This document shows, one piece after another, positions 25,791-35,694 of a stretch of DNA of 55,388 bases. Within the stretch, counting starts at the first letter, position 1, and the number at the start of each line of letters is the position of its first letter. The notes below the pieces were generated by a model that was not told the DNA's origin, ran no database searches, and saw only the letters and a program-made list of their open reading frames with translations. The stretch is from Mycobacterium scrofulaceum (GTDB taxonomy: Bacteria; Actinomycetota; Actinomycetes; Mycobacteriales; Mycobacteriaceae): NCBI RefSeq assembly GCF_002086735.1, contig NZ_MVIJ01000038.1:1-55388 (forward strand), given 5' to 3'. The position numbers and the translations under genes were made by a program.

Positions 25791-28313
25791 ATGACCGATG
25801 TCGATCGCACGCCTCCGGACGGTCTCTCTCCCTCCAGCCCCGCCAGGGCCGATCTGGTTGAGCACTCCCGCACCGGGATGGGCGCGGCCGCGCTGCAGCG
25901 GGCGATCAACGACCACCTGCGCTACTCGATCGGCCGCCCGGCCGCCGCGCGGAGGCCCGAGCACTACTATCGTGCGCTCGCACTGGCCGTGCGCGACCGC
26001 ATGCAGGACCGCCGCGTCGTGTCCACGCAGACCTCACTCGATCTGGGCCGCAAGGTGACCTGCTACCTGTCGGCCGAATTCCTGATGGGCCCGCAACTGG
26101 GCAACAACCTGCTGAACCTCGGCATGGAACGGGCGGCCCGCGAAGCGCTGGCGGCGATGGGCCAGAATTTGGACACGGTGCTGGCGTGCGAGGAGGAGCC
26201 GGGACTGGGCAACGGCGGCCTCGGCCGGCTGGCCGCGTGTTACCTGGACTCGCTGGCTACCCTGGAGCGGCCGGCGATCGGTTACGGAATCCGCTACGAG
26301 TTCGGCATTTTCGACCAGGAGATCCACGACGGCTGGCAGGTCGAGCAGACCGACAACTGGCTGGACCACGGGAACCCTTGGGAGATCGCCAAACCCGACG
26401 TCAACTATTTGGTCAAATGGGGCGGCTATGCCGCGCACCACACCGACGACGACGGCCATGACCGCGTGCGGTGGGTGCCGGGCCGGGTGCTGAAGGGCGT
26501 CGCCTATGACACGCCGATCCAGGGTTACGGCGTCAACACCTGCAACGTGCTGACGTTGTGGAGCGCCCGCGCCGTCAAGTCGTTCGCCCTGGATGCCTTC
26601 AACACCGGTGACTATTACGGGGCGGTCGAGGACGAGGTGATGTCGGAGACGGTCACCAAGGTGCTCTACCCGAACGACGAGCCGGAGGCGGGCAAGCAGC
26701 TGCGCCTGCTGCAGCAGTACTTCTTCGTGTCGTGCTCCCTGCAGCACGTCCTGCACATCATGGACGACCTCGCCGACGTTTCGGTCAAGGAACTGCCCCA
26801 GCGTTTCGCCCTGCAGCTCAACGACACCCATCCATCGATCGGCGTGGCCGAGCTCATGCGGTTGCTGGTCGACGAACGGCGGCTGGACTGGGACGAGGCG
26901 TGGGAGATCACCGTCGCGACGTTCGGCTACACCAACCACACGCTGCTGCCCGAGGCGCTGGAGACCTGGCCGCTGGAGCTCTTCGCCGAGTCGCTACCGC
27001 GCCACCTCGAGATCATCTACGAAATCAACCGGCGCTTCCTCGACGAGGTGCGCGCCCGGTTCCCCGGTGACGACGAGCGGGTCAGCAGGATGTCGCTCAT
27101 CGGCGAAAACGGCGGCAAGAGCATCCGGATGGCGCACCTGGCCACCGTCGGCAGCCACGCCATCAACGGCGTCGCCGCGCTGCACTCGGAGCTGCTGAAA
27201 AGCAGTGTGCTCAAGGACTTTTACGAGATGTGGCCGGAGCGGTTCAGCAACAAGACCAACGGGGTGACGCCGCGCCGCTTCTTGGCACTGGCCAACCCGG
27301 GGCTGCGGGAACTGTTGGACCGCACCGTCGGCGACGGCTGGCTGACCGATTTGGGCCGCCTGCGGGGACTCGAGCCGTTCGTCGAGGACGCCGCCTTCCG
27401 CCGGGAATGGCGCGACATCAAACGCAACAACAAGGCGCGCCTGGCCAAGTACATCCGCTCGGTGGCCGGCGTCGAGCTGAACCCCGACTGGATGTTCGAC
27501 GTCCAGGTCAAGCGCATCCACGAGTACAAGCGTCAGCACCTCAACGTCCTGCACGTCGTGACCCTGTACCACCGGATCAAGCAGACCCCCGGGCTGTCGA
27601 TTCCCCAGCGCGCCTTCATCTTCGGCGGCAAGGCCGCGCCCGGGTACTTCATGGCAAAACGAATCATCAAGCTGATCAACGCGGTCGGGGAAACCGTCAA
27701 CGCCGACCCGGACGTCAACCGGTTCCTGAAGGTGGCGTTCGTGCCCAACTTCAACGTGCAGAACGCCCACATGATCTACCCGGCCGCCGACCTGTCCGAG
27801 CAGATCTCCACCGCGGGCAAGGAAGCGTCGGGCACCGGGAACATGAAGTTCATGATCAACGGCGCCCTGACCGTCGGCACCCTCGACGGCGCGAATGTGG
27901 AGATGCGCGACGAGGTGGGCCCGGAGAACTTTTTCCTGTTCGGACTGACCGAGCAGGAGGTCGAAACCGTCAAGGCGGGGGGATACCGTCCGGCCGAGTA
28001 CATCGATCGAAACGACGAGCTGCGCGCGGTCCTGGAACTCATTGCCGACGGCACGTTCTCCCGCGGCGACACCGAGGTGTTCCGGCCGCTGGTGGACAAC
28101 CTGCGCCATGACGACCCCTTCCTGGTGTGCGCCGACTACGCGTCCTACGTGAACTGCCAGGAGCAGGTGAGTGCCGCCTGGCAGGACACGGAGTCGTGGA
28201 CGAAGATGTCGATTCTCAATACGGCTCGCAGCGGCAAATTCTCGTCGGATCGGGCCATCACCGAGTACTGCGACGACATCTGGAACGTGTGGCCGCTGAC
28301 CGTCAAGATCTAG
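25791..28313 (+). CDS. glgP: Glycogen/maltodextrin phosphorylase
   Basis: 840 residues, full length. The PLP-binding site signature EASGTGNMKFMINGALTVGT is present with its lysine, as are LGNGGLGRLAACYLDSLA, GYGIRYEFGIF and the KRIHEYKRQHLN stretch. Releases glucose-1-phosphate from alpha-1,4-glucans. It stands alone here, away from other glycogen genes, with a 159-base leader. The 3' end overlaps the convergent SDR by 4 bases. Confidence 0.95.
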   Translation: MTDVDRTPPDGLSPSSPARADLVEHSRTGMGAAALQRAINDHLRYSIGRPAAARRPEHYYRALALAVRDRMQDRRVVSTQTSLDLGRKVTCYLSAEFLMGPQLGNNLLNLGMERAAREALAAMGQNLDTVLACEEEPGLGNGGLGRLAACYLDSLATLERPAIGYGIRYEFGIFDQEIHDGWQVEQTDNWLDHGNPWEIAKPDVNYLVKWGGYAAHHTDDDGHDRVRWVPGRVLKGVAYDTPIQGYGVNTCNVLTLWSARAVKSFALDAFNTGDYYGAVEDEVMSETVTKVLYPNDEPEAGKQLRLLQQYFFVSCSLQHVLHIMDDLADVSVKELPQRFALQLNDTHPSIGVAELMRLLVDERRLDWDEAWEITVATFGYTNHTLLPEALETWPLELFAESLPRHLEIIYEINRRFLDEVRARFPGDDERVSRMSLIGENGGKSIRMAHLATVGSHAINGVAALHSELLKSSVLKDFYEMWPERFSNKTNGVTPRRFLALANPGLRELLDRTVGDGWLTDLGRLRGLEPFVEDAAFRREWRDIKRNNKARLAKYIRSVAGVELNPDWMFDVQVKRIHEYKRQHLNVLHVVTLYHRIKQTPGLSIPQRAFIFGGKAAPGYFMAKRIIKLINAVGETVNADPDVNRFLKVAFVPNFNVQNAHMIYPAADLSEQISTAGKEASGTGNMKFMINGALTVGTLDGANVEMRDEVGPENFFLFGLTEQEVETVKAGGYRPAEYIDRNDELRAVLELIADGTFSRGDTEVFRPLVDNLRHDDPFLVCADYASYVNCQEQVSAAWQDTESWTKMSILNTARSGKFSSDRAITEYCDDIWNVWPLTVKI

Positions 28314-29116
28314 CGGTAGCCCGGCAGGTCCGGCACTCCGCTGGCGGTCAGCCATCCGCCGCCGTCGACGACGAGCGTCGCCCCGGTGACGTACGACGCC
28401 GCGTCGCCGGCGAGGAAGAGCACCGCCTCGGCGACCTCGGTCGTCGAGCCCGGCCGCCGCAAGGGATTCTGCGTCGTGCGGTGCGCGTCGTCGCCGGCGA
28501 TCCTCTTCACCCCCTCGGTCCCTGACATCGCCCCGGGCGCAACGACATTGACCCGGACGCCGTCGGGACCCCACTCGATGGCGCAGGCACGGGTGAACGC
28601 GTCGATGCCGGCCTTGGCCGACACGACGTGGGACTGCAACGCCATCCCGCGGTACTGGGTCGCCGCGCTGATGTTCACCACCGATCCGCCGTGATCGCGC
28701 AGCCAAAGCTCGTAGGCCGCCTTCGACACGTTGAACGTCCCCAGCAGGTCGATGTCGACCACCGCCTTGAATCCACCCGCGCTCAGGCCGCTGATCGGCA
28801 CGGGAAAGTTCCCGGCGGCGTTGTTGACGACAACGTCGAGCCGGCCGAACGCGCGTATCACCTCCCCGACGACGGACGTCACGTCCTGATGTTGACGGAC
28901 GTCGCAGACACCGTAAATGGCTTCTATCCCCGCGTCTTTCAACACCGCAACGGCCGCCTGCAGGTTGGCCTCCTTGCGGCTGCAGACGGCGATCCGGGCG
29001 CCGTGGCTGCCGAGCACCCGGGCGGTTTCCAGGCCCAGGCCGGTGGCGCCGCCGGTGACCAACGCCACCTTGCCTGCCAGCAGATCGGGCCGAAACGGGC
29101 TGCGCCGGGCGCTCAC
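28310..29116 (-). CDS. Short-chain dehydrogenase, 2,4-dienoyl-CoA reductase-like
   Basis: 268 residues from the GTG at 29116. TGGATGLGLETARVLG cofactor motif, SRKEANL acceptor (Arg/Lys suggests NADPH), NNAAGNFP around 100, and SAATQY...SHVVSAKAG in place of the usual YxxxK. The NNAAGNFP motif and lack of the canonical Tyr are characters of peroxisomal-type 2,4-dienoyl-CoA reductases and related SDRs, so a role in unsaturated acyl-CoA breakdown is plausible. Confidence 0.85.
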   Translation of the reverse strand: MSARRSPFRPDLLAGKVALVTGGATGLGLETARVLGSHGARIAVCSRKEANLQAAVAVLKDAGIEAIYGVCDVRQHQDVTSVVGEVIRAFGRLDVVVNNAAGNFPVPISGLSAGGFKAVVDIDLLGTFNVSKAAYELWLRDHGGSVVNISAATQYRGMALQSHVVSAKAGIDAFTRACAIEWGPDGVRVNVVAPGAMSGTEGVKRIAGDDAHRTTQNPLRRPGSTTEVAEAVLFLAGDAASYVTGATLVVDGGGWLTASGVPDLPGYR

Positions 29117-29210
29117 GCCGTTCAGGTTACGACGGGCGGCCGTCGGACGACAGTGGACGTTTTCACGGTCCGCAGCAAGGATCAGCATTGCGACCCCTGG
29201 CAGGAGGAAA

Positions 29211-30632
29211 GTGACCCGACGATTCCGTGGGCTTGTGCTGGCCCCGTTGACCGTGGCTCTGGCGATGTTGCTCGCGCCGGCCGCTTCGGCCGACACCTAC
29301 ACCGATCAACTGGTGGGCAAATTCAACGCCCAGACGCACGTGGTGGCCGATCCGGGGGCGAGGCCGCCGTTGCCGGACCCGGACAGGCTGAACGACCAGA
29401 TCCTGGCCAGCCGCTGGACGTGGAGTTCCGCGCCGCCGATCTGGGTGGCGGCGGTGGCCCCCGGCCAGACCGGGGTGACCACCCCGGACGCCATCCACAA
29501 CGTCATCCTCGGGCGCGACCCCGCATTCAGCGGGATCATTCTGGTGATCGACGCCAGGGGTTATCACGTGCGCGCCTATAACGTGCCCAAGGCGATCGCG
29601 GACAGCGTCGACCCGTTGATGAGCCAGTCGGCCAGGGCCCACCGCAACGACCCGCAGGGCGCGACGAGTGAATTCGTCAGCAAATTGGCCAGGGTGGACG
29701 TATCCACCGCGGGGCCGGCGGCCACCACCTCACCTGCCGTGCACCAGAACCCCGACCGCTGGGCATGGCTGTGGAGCCTGCTGGTCTTCCTCGCGGTCGC
29801 GTTGAGCGTGGTCGCCTTGCTCTGGTTCGGTGTCAGCCGAAACCGTAAGCGCCGCAAGGACGCCGAGGCGCGCGAGCAGATCAAGCAGGAGCTGATCGCC
29901 GCGACGTCGGACGTCGGCGACCTCGACAACGCGGTGCTGACCAACAGCGAAACGGACGTCAGCGCCGAGTCGACGAAGGCCAACGCCGGCCTGTACGACG
30001 CCCGGAAGGCCTACGAGACCGGTGACTACGGCGCGGCGCGCGCGCACCTGCGGGTGGTGGAGTCGACGGTGGCCAGAGCCAACCAGAAGCTGTACCCGGG
30101 GCGCGCGGCGGGCAACGTCACAGCCGACGGCGCGGTGCCGGAGGACGAGCGCAGGCAGGCTTCGGTGCGGACGAAGAACCCCGACACCGGTGAGTACGTG
30201 ACGATCAACAACACCAACTACAGCACCACCCCGCAGCCCGGCTATCCGCACTACTACGGGGGCGGCTACTACAACGGGATGTTCTTCTCTCCGGGCTACT
30301 ACCCGTACGCCTTCTGGGGTCCGGGTTGGGGCTGGGCGCTCACGGACGTGCTGCTGATGGATGCGCTGCTGGACGACCATTGGGGCGGCGGCGGGTACGA
30401 GCGAGGGTTCGAGGCCGGCCGCGACTCGGCGTATGCGGATACCGGCTATGACGGTGGCCAGAGCGCCGGCTACGACAGCCCGCAGGGCGACGTCGGGTTC
30501 GGCGGCGGCTACGACTCAGGCGGCGGTGACGTCGACTTCGGCGGCGGCTGGGACTCCGGTGGAGCGGACTTCGGCGGAGGCTCGGACTTCGGCGGAGGCT
30601 CGGATTCGGGCGGCGGCGACTTCGGGTTCTGA
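29211..30632 (+). CDS. Exported membrane-anchored protein, TPM-like domain with glycine-rich tail
   Basis: 473 residues from the GTG at 29211 with AGGAGG 4 bases upstream. Signal peptide to ASA, then an extracytoplasmic domain (about 30-170) resembling the TPM/YgcG family, a membrane span around 182-205 (WSLLVFLAVALSVVALLWFGV), a charged helical cytoplasmic stretch, a Tyr/Gly/Pro-rich stretch (YPHYYGGGYYNG) and a C-terminal repetitive tail of GG-D/S-F units. The low-complexity tail is typical of TPM-domain proteins. Function unknown. Confidence 0.8.
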   Translation: MTRRFRGLVLAPLTVALAMLLAPAASADTYTDQLVGKFNAQTHVVADPGARPPLPDPDRLNDQILASRWTWSSAPPIWVAAVAPGQTGVTTPDAIHNVILGRDPAFSGIILVIDARGYHVRAYNVPKAIADSVDPLMSQSARAHRNDPQGATSEFVSKLARVDVSTAGPAATTSPAVHQNPDRWAWLWSLLVFLAVALSVVALLWFGVSRNRKRRKDAEAREQIKQELIAATSDVGDLDNAVLTNSETDVSAESTKANAGLYDARKAYETGDYGAARAHLRVVESTVARANQKLYPGRAAGNVTADGAVPEDERRQASVRTKNPDTGEYVTINNTNYSTTPQPGYPHYYGGGYYNGMFFSPGYYPYAFWGPGWGWALTDVLLMDALLDDHWGGGGYERGFEAGRDSAYADTGYDGGQSAGYDSPQGDVGFGGGYDSGGGDVDFGGGWDSGGADFGGGSDFGGGSDSGGGDFGF

Positions 30633-30733
30633 TCTCCGAGAAGTAAGGTTGCCTAAATGAGCACCGGCCGGATCAGGCCCATCGTCCGCGAGGTGGTCCA
30701 CGACCGGAATCGGTGACCCGAAGGAGTGCGACA

Positions 30734-31168
30734 GTGACTGAGGGTGTGTTCGGCCTGCTGACCGTGATCAGCCTGGGACTTGCATTGGCGCTCGCCGCCG
30801 TTGCCGCCGTATACGTCAGACGGATGGAGAGGCGGACAACGAGCCCGCTCAGCGAGGAAATCGGCAGCGCCAAAACGGTCGTCCGCAAACTGCGCAAACG
30901 CGAGCCGATGTCTCCGGACGAGCTGGATTACGCACGGCAGATCGTCGCCGACCGTGGCTCCTTCATGGCGCTTTGCATCCCGGGCGCCCTGTTCATGCTG
31001 GGCTGCTTCTACGTCTTCGGCAGTCTTTATCACCTGCACGGAGCCACGCCCTCCGAGCGCACATTTCTCGGGTTGATCCCGATGTTCACCTCCTCGAATC
31101 TCGCTCTCCGGCTGCGTAGTAGTGCGCGGCTCAAGAGGCGTCTGCGCAGCGCGCCCGTCGCGTCATGA
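30734..31168 (+). CDS. Small membrane protein of unknown function
   Basis: 144 residues from the GTG at 30734 (AAGGAG 7 bases upstream). An N-terminal membrane span (VFGLLTVISLGLALALAAVAAVYV), a charged middle (RKLRKREPMSPDELDYARQIV) and a second hydrophobic segment (SFMALCIPGALFMLGCFYVFG) are followed by a basic tail. I do not recognise a characterised family. Confidence 0.72.
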   Translation: MTEGVFGLLTVISLGLALALAAVAAVYVRRMERRTTSPLSEEIGSAKTVVRKLRKREPMSPDELDYARQIVADRGSFMALCIPGALFMLGCFYVFGSLYHLHGATPSERTFLGLIPMFTSSNLALRLRSSARLKRRLRSAPVAS

Positions 31169-31234
31169 AAGGTCCGCGACCGCGGTTGGGCCCACCCGGA
31201 TCGCGCCGGTGGACCGGTTGCAGTAATCTTTTTA

Positions 31235-31267
31235 CCGGCATATGTCAACCTGCTTGATATATGCCGG
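31235..31267. promoter_or_regulatory. Long near-perfect palindrome upstream of mmpS-mmpL
   Basis: CCGGCATATGTCAA (31235-31248) and TTGATATATGCCGG (31254-31267) are inverted copies with 13 of 14 pairs matching and a 5-base centre. It starts 106 bases and ends 73 bases before the mmpS start, in the only non-coding gap of the operon. It is not followed by a T run. Best read as a repressor operator; a hairpin in the leader RNA is the alternative. Confidence 0.6.
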
Positions 31268-31340
31268 GGGCTTGGCCGTCCCGATGTGGGCGGAGGCGAA
31301 GCGAGAAGGTAACTAGGACCGGGGCGCGAAAGGTGATCGA

Positions 31341-31784
31341 GTGAGCCGTCGTTCATTCGCCAGGACTGCCTTGCAGCGAGGCTGGATGCCGTTGGTCACC
31401 GTGGTCGCCGTCGGCGTGGGCCTGCTGTGCATGTACAAGGTGCACCAGTTCTCCGAACCGGAGCCGGTCATCACCGTCAACGGTCCACAGGCACCCGAGC
31501 AGTTCAATCTCAAACGGATCACCTACGAGGTGTTCGGCGACGCCGGCAACGGGGGCAAGCTCGTCTACATCGACATCGACGGTCACCCGCATCAGGTCGA
31601 GATCACCTCCCTGCCGTGGTCCCACACGGAGACCACCACGCTCTCGGTCGCGTCCGGAAGCATCTCGGTTCATGTGCGTAGCGGTCAGGTGAGTTGCCGG
31701 ATGCTGGTGGACGGCGTCGTCCGCGACGAGCAATCGGACGACCATCCGGACGCCGACGTCGAGTGCAGGGTGAAATCGGCATGA
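31341..31784 (+). CDS. MmpS-family membrane protein
   Basis: 147 residues from the GTG at 31341. One membrane span (PLVTVVAVGVGLLCMYKVH) and the MmpS periplasmic beta domain: ITYEVFGDAGNGGKLVYIDIDG, a WSHTETT stretch and the pair of Cys (SCRM/ECRV) of the family. Accessory partner of the MmpL RND transporter encoded by the next gene, whose ATG overlaps its stop. Confidence 0.93.
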   Translation: MSRRSFARTALQRGWMPLVTVVAVGVGLLCMYKVHQFSEPEPVITVNGPQAPEQFNLKRITYEVFGDAGNGGKLVYIDIDGHPHQVEITSLPWSHTETTTLSVASGSISVHVRSGQVSCRMLVDGVVRDEQSDDHPDADVECRVKSA

Positions 31785-34609
31785 CCGAGCATCGCCTCGA
31801 CGAGCCCCGGGTCAAACGCCCGTTCATCCCCCGGATGGTGCGGGCCTTCGCGATCCCGATCATCTTCTTCTGGGGACTGCTCGCGGTCACCACGAATACC
31901 TTTATGCCCCAAGTGGAACGGGTCGCAGAAGAGCTCGCGGGACCGATGGTCCCGCACTACGCGCCCTCGCAGCGGGCGCTGCTGCACATCGGCGAGAAGT
32001 TCCACGAATCCAACTCGACCAACCTGACGATGGTGGTTTTCGAGGCGAACCGGCCGCTGGGCGACCAGGATCACCGGTACTACGACGATCTGATGCGCCG
32101 CCTGCAGCACGACACCCGGCACGTGCAATACGTGATGGACCTGTGGGGCAAGCCATTCACCGCGGCGGGAGCCCAGAGCGTGGATGGCAAGTGCACCTAC
32201 GTGCTGTTGCGCCTCGCCGGCGACATCGGGCAGATCCAGGCCAACGAATCCGTGGCGGCCGTCCGCGACATCGTCAAGAATGACACACCACCGCCCGGCC
32301 TCAAGGTCTACGTCAGCGGCGCGGCCCCGCTGGCCTCGGACACGCTGGCCATCGCGAACGCGAGCCTGAACAACGTCACGATCGTCACGATCTGCCTCAT
32401 CGTCGTGATGCTGCTGCTGGTCTACCGCGCCCCCTCCACCCTCTTGGTGCCTTTGCTCGGCGTGCTCATCGAGATGCTCGTGGCGAAAGGGGTCATCTCG
32501 ACGCTCGGGCACTACGGATACATCGAACTCTCGTCGTTCGCCGTGAACATCGTCATCGCGCTGACCCTGGGCGCGGGAACGGATTACGGCATCTTCCTGA
32601 TGGGCCGCTATCACGAGGCCCGCCAGGCCGGCGAAAGCCGGGAGGACAGTTTCTACATCGCCTACAAGGGCGTCGCGCCCATCATCATCGGCTCCGGGCT
32701 GACGATCGCCGGCGCGTGTTACTGCTTGACGTTCGCGCGCCTGAACTACTTCCACACCATGGGGCCGGCCGTGGCGATCACCATGCTGTTCACCATCGCC
32801 GCGGCGATGACGCTGGGCCCCGCGGCGCTGACCGTCGGCAGTCTGTTCGGGATGTTCGACCCGAGGACCAACGCCAAGGGCTACCTGTATCGGCGCATCG
32901 GGGCGAGCGTGGTGCGGTGGCCGGTGCCGATCCTGGTGGCCAGTTCGGCCGTCGTCATGCTCGGGGCGATCTTCGTTCCCACCTACCGGCAGAACTACGA
33001 CGACAGGCAGTACCAGCCGGCCAGTGCGCCCGCGAACCTGGGGTTCCAGGCGGCCGACCGGCACTTCCCCAAGAGCAAGCTCTTCTCCGAGATGCTCATG
33101 GTCGAAACCGATCACGACATGCGCAACTCGGCCGACTTCATCTCGCTGGACCGGGTCGCCAAAGCGCTGATTCGCCTGCACGGTGTGGCGATGGTGCAAG
33201 GGATGACAAGACCCCTGGGCCGGGCGCTCGAGCACGCCAGCATTCCCTACTTGTTCACCACGCAGGGCAGCGGCAACGGACAGCAACTCCCGTTCAGCCG
33301 GGAGCAGAACTCCAACACCGATGCGCAGGCCGACATCCAGGCGCACTCGGTCGAGGTGTTGCGCAAAGAGATCGGCTTTTTCCAGAAGGTGTCCGACGAG
33401 CTGCACCAGACCGTGCTCACCGTCGAAGACCTGCAAAGGGTCAGCGACGACATCAGGGACGAGGTCTCCAACGTCGACGATTTCTTCCGGCCGATCAAGA
33501 GCTACTTCTATTGGGAGAGGCACTGTTTCGACATCCCAATTTGCTGGACGTTTCGTTCGCTGTTCGAGACGATCGATCAAATCGACAAGCTGGCCGACGA
33601 CATCGCGGACGCGAAGGTCTCACTCGAAGAGGTGGACAAGGCATTCCCGCAGATCATCGCCCAGCTGAAGGCCACCGCCGACGACACCGAAGCGTTGCAG
33701 AAGAAGTTGGTCAACAGCTACGGGTCCGCCGATCTGCAGACCATCCAGACCGAGCAGACCTTCGATGATCTGATCAACGTGGGCAACGACTTCGACAAAT
33801 CCCGCAGCGATGACTACTTCTACATCCCGCACGAGGGTTTCGACAACGACGACGTCAAGACGGGCATGAAACTGATGATGTCACCGGACGGCAAGGCCGC
33901 CCGGTTCATCGTCACCCACGAGGGCGACGCGATGGGCCCCGAAGGCGTCGAACACGTCGAGCAGTTCCCCGACGCCATCAAGACGATCCTCAAAGAGACC
34001 TCGCTTGCCGGCGCGCGGATCTACATCGGCGGATCGGGGTCCAACGACAAGGACATCAAAGAATACGCGATGTCCGATCTCATGATCGCGGCGATCGCCG
34101 CCTTCGTGCTGATCTTCCTGATCATGATGTTCATCACGCGAAGCCTGGTGGCCGCCTTGGTGATTCCCGGAACGGTGGCCTTCTCCTACGCCGGCGCGTT
34201 CGGCCTGTCCATCCTCGTCTGGCAACACCTGATCGGCCTGCATCTGCACTGGCTCGTCCTGCCGCTGACGTTCATCATCCTGGTGGCCGTCGGGTCGGAC
34301 TACAACCTGCTGCTGATCAACAGGGTAAAAGAAGAGTTGCACGGCGGAATCCACACCGGTCTGATCCGCGCGCTCGGCAGCACGGGCGGCGTCGTGACGT
34401 CGGCCGGTTTGGTCTTCGCCTTCACCATGCTGGCGATGCTCACCAGCGACCTGCGCACCATCGGCCAGGTGGGTTCCACGGTGTGCATCGGCCTGCTGCT
34501 CGACACGCTGATCGTCCGTTCGTTCGTCGTGCCGTGCATCCTGCGCATCCTGGGGCCGTGGTTCTGGTGGCCGACCCTGGTGCGCGCCCGCCCGCTGCGG
34601 CAGGCATGA
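31781..34609 (+). CDS. MmpL-family RND transporter
   Basis: 942 residues from the ATG at 31781 (ATGA overlap with mmpS). RND layout: one helix near residue 25, a first periplasmic loop, helices 2-6, a second larger periplasmic loop (about 390-750) with a coiled segment, then helices 7-12. GTDYGIFLMGRYHEAR and GSDYNLLLINRVKEE carry the paired Asp-Tyr motifs that relay protons in MmpL proteins. Exports a lipid or siderophore-type molecule; the substrate cannot be inferred, as no lipid-synthesis cluster is adjacent. Confidence 0.93.
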   Translation: MTEHRLDEPRVKRPFIPRMVRAFAIPIIFFWGLLAVTTNTFMPQVERVAEELAGPMVPHYAPSQRALLHIGEKFHESNSTNLTMVVFEANRPLGDQDHRYYDDLMRRLQHDTRHVQYVMDLWGKPFTAAGAQSVDGKCTYVLLRLAGDIGQIQANESVAAVRDIVKNDTPPPGLKVYVSGAAPLASDTLAIANASLNNVTIVTICLIVVMLLLVYRAPSTLLVPLLGVLIEMLVAKGVISTLGHYGYIELSSFAVNIVIALTLGAGTDYGIFLMGRYHEARQAGESREDSFYIAYKGVAPIIIGSGLTIAGACYCLTFARLNYFHTMGPAVAITMLFTIAAAMTLGPAALTVGSLFGMFDPRTNAKGYLYRRIGASVVRWPVPILVASSAVVMLGAIFVPTYRQNYDDRQYQPASAPANLGFQAADRHFPKSKLFSEMLMVETDHDMRNSADFISLDRVAKALIRLHGVAMVQGMTRPLGRALEHASIPYLFTTQGSGNGQQLPFSREQNSNTDAQADIQAHSVEVLRKEIGFFQKVSDELHQTVLTVEDLQRVSDDIRDEVSNVDDFFRPIKSYFYWERHCFDIPICWTFRSLFETIDQIDKLADDIADAKVSLEEVDKAFPQIIAQLKATADDTEALQKKLVNSYGSADLQTIQTEQTFDDLINVGNDFDKSRSDDYFYIPHEGFDNDDVKTGMKLMMSPDGKAARFIVTHEGDAMGPEGVEHVEQFPDAIKTILKETSLAGARIYIGGSGSNDKDIKEYAMSDLMIAAIAAFVLIFLIMMFITRSLVAALVIPGTVAFSYAGAFGLSILVWQHLIGLHLHWLVLPLTFIILVAVGSDYNLLLINRVKEELHGGIHTGLIRALGSTGGVVTSAGLVFAFTMLAMLTSDLRTIGQVGSTVCIGLLLDTLIVRSFVVPCILRILGPWFWWPTLVRARPLRQA

Positions 34610-34613
34610 CGAG

Positions 34614-35354
34614 CTAGCCGGCGCCCTTGCCGTTGTCGACGCGGTAGACGGCCCCGTGCACGGCGGCGGCGGCATCGCTGGCCAGGAAGGCGATCACGTT
34701 GGCGACGTCAAGGGGCTGCATCATGCCGCGCGGCGAGGCCGTCCGCATGATCAGGTCGTAGTTGGGGTCCTCCGGTGCGCTGAAGTGTTCGATCTGCGGT
34801 GTGAGCATGCCGCCCGGGCAGACGGCGTTGACGCGCAACCGATCCGCGGTGTACTCCACCGCCAGGGCGCGGGTGAGCCCGATCAGCCCGTGCTTGGCGG
34901 CGCAGTAGCCGGCCGAATACGCCTGGCCCTCGACCCCGGCGATGGAGGCGACGTTGACGATGTTGCCGCCCCGCTCCAGCAGCCGGGGCAGCGCGGCCCG
35001 ACAGAGATAGAACGGCCCGTTGAGGTTGACCGCGAGATCGTGCGCCCAATCCTCGTCGGTCATCGACTCCGTCCGACGCATCTGGTGCCGGCCGGCAACG
35101 TTGACCAGGATGTCGAGTCCGCCCAATTCGCGCACACACCGCTCGACCGCGTCGCGACACGCCTGCGCGGAAGCGACGTCCACCGATGCGTACGAACCCT
35201 TTTGCACATCGGCGAACACCTCGCCCAGGCGTGCGGTGTCGCGACCGATCCCGAAGACCGTTGCGCCCTGGCGGGAAAAGAGCCGGGCCGTCTCAGCGCC
35301 GAGACCTGACGACGCTCCGGTCACGAACGCGACCTTGCCCTGCAGTGCTGACAT
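34614..35354 (-). CDS. Short-chain dehydrogenase/reductase
   Basis: 246 residues. TGASSGLGAETARLF cofactor motif, NVAGRHQM, ASIAGVEGQAYSAGYCAAKHG with Ser, Tyr and Lys, and the FLASDAAAAVHGAVYRVDNG ending. Classical SDR of the FabG-like group. Substrate unknown. Convergent with mmpL, 4 bases apart. Confidence 0.88.
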   Translation of the reverse strand: MSALQGKVAFVTGASSGLGAETARLFSRQGATVFGIGRDTARLGEVFADVQKGSYASVDVASAQACRDAVERCVRELGGLDILVNVAGRHQMRRTESMTDEDWAHDLAVNLNGPFYLCRAALPRLLERGGNIVNVASIAGVEGQAYSAGYCAAKHGLIGLTRALAVEYTADRLRVNAVCPGGMLTPQIEHFSAPEDPNYDLIMRTASPRGMMQPLDVANVIAFLASDAAAAVHGAVYRVDNGKGAG

Positions 35355-35368
35355 GCCGGTCCTCGTGG

Positions 35369-35614
35369 TCAGTAGGGGCGAATCCGCGCCACGCTACCGC
35401 GCAGCAGGCCCAGCGGTGCGACAAACCTCGGCGCCCACAGCGTCATCGCACGGCGCGCGGTGAACAACACGAGCAGACTGATCGCGAGCCGCCCGAGGGC
35501 GACACGGCTCGTTCGTCGCTTCCAGCTTTGTGGCGTCGATCCCGCTCGCCGGCCGAAGTAGTACCCGACGCCCATTGCCATCGCGAGGGCCGCGACGGCC
35601 GCCAGCATCGTCAT
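35369..35614 (-). CDS. Small membrane protein of unknown function
   Basis: 81 residues; 14 bases upstream of the SDR on the same strand. N-terminal hydrophobic span (LAAVAALAMAMGVGYYFG), a basic linker, then a second hydrophobic stretch (LAISLLVLFTARRAMTLW). No recognised domain. Basic and short; real but unassigned. Confidence 0.6.
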   Translation of the reverse strand: MTMLAAVAALAMAMGVGYYFGRRAGSTPQSWKRRTSRVALGRLAISLLVLFTARRAMTLWAPRFVAPLGLLRGSVARIRPY

Positions 35615-35694
35615 GGTGTTGAGCGTTTCGTGTCATCGTCGCGCCGAGGTCACGCGCGGGACACACCTTGGCCACTTACGCGGGGCAAGGCGCG

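Noticed and set aside
31685..33580. 631-codon minus-strand open frame opposite mmpL
   Set aside because: Antisense of a clear MmpL transporter; typical GC-driven shadow rich in His, Arg and Asp.
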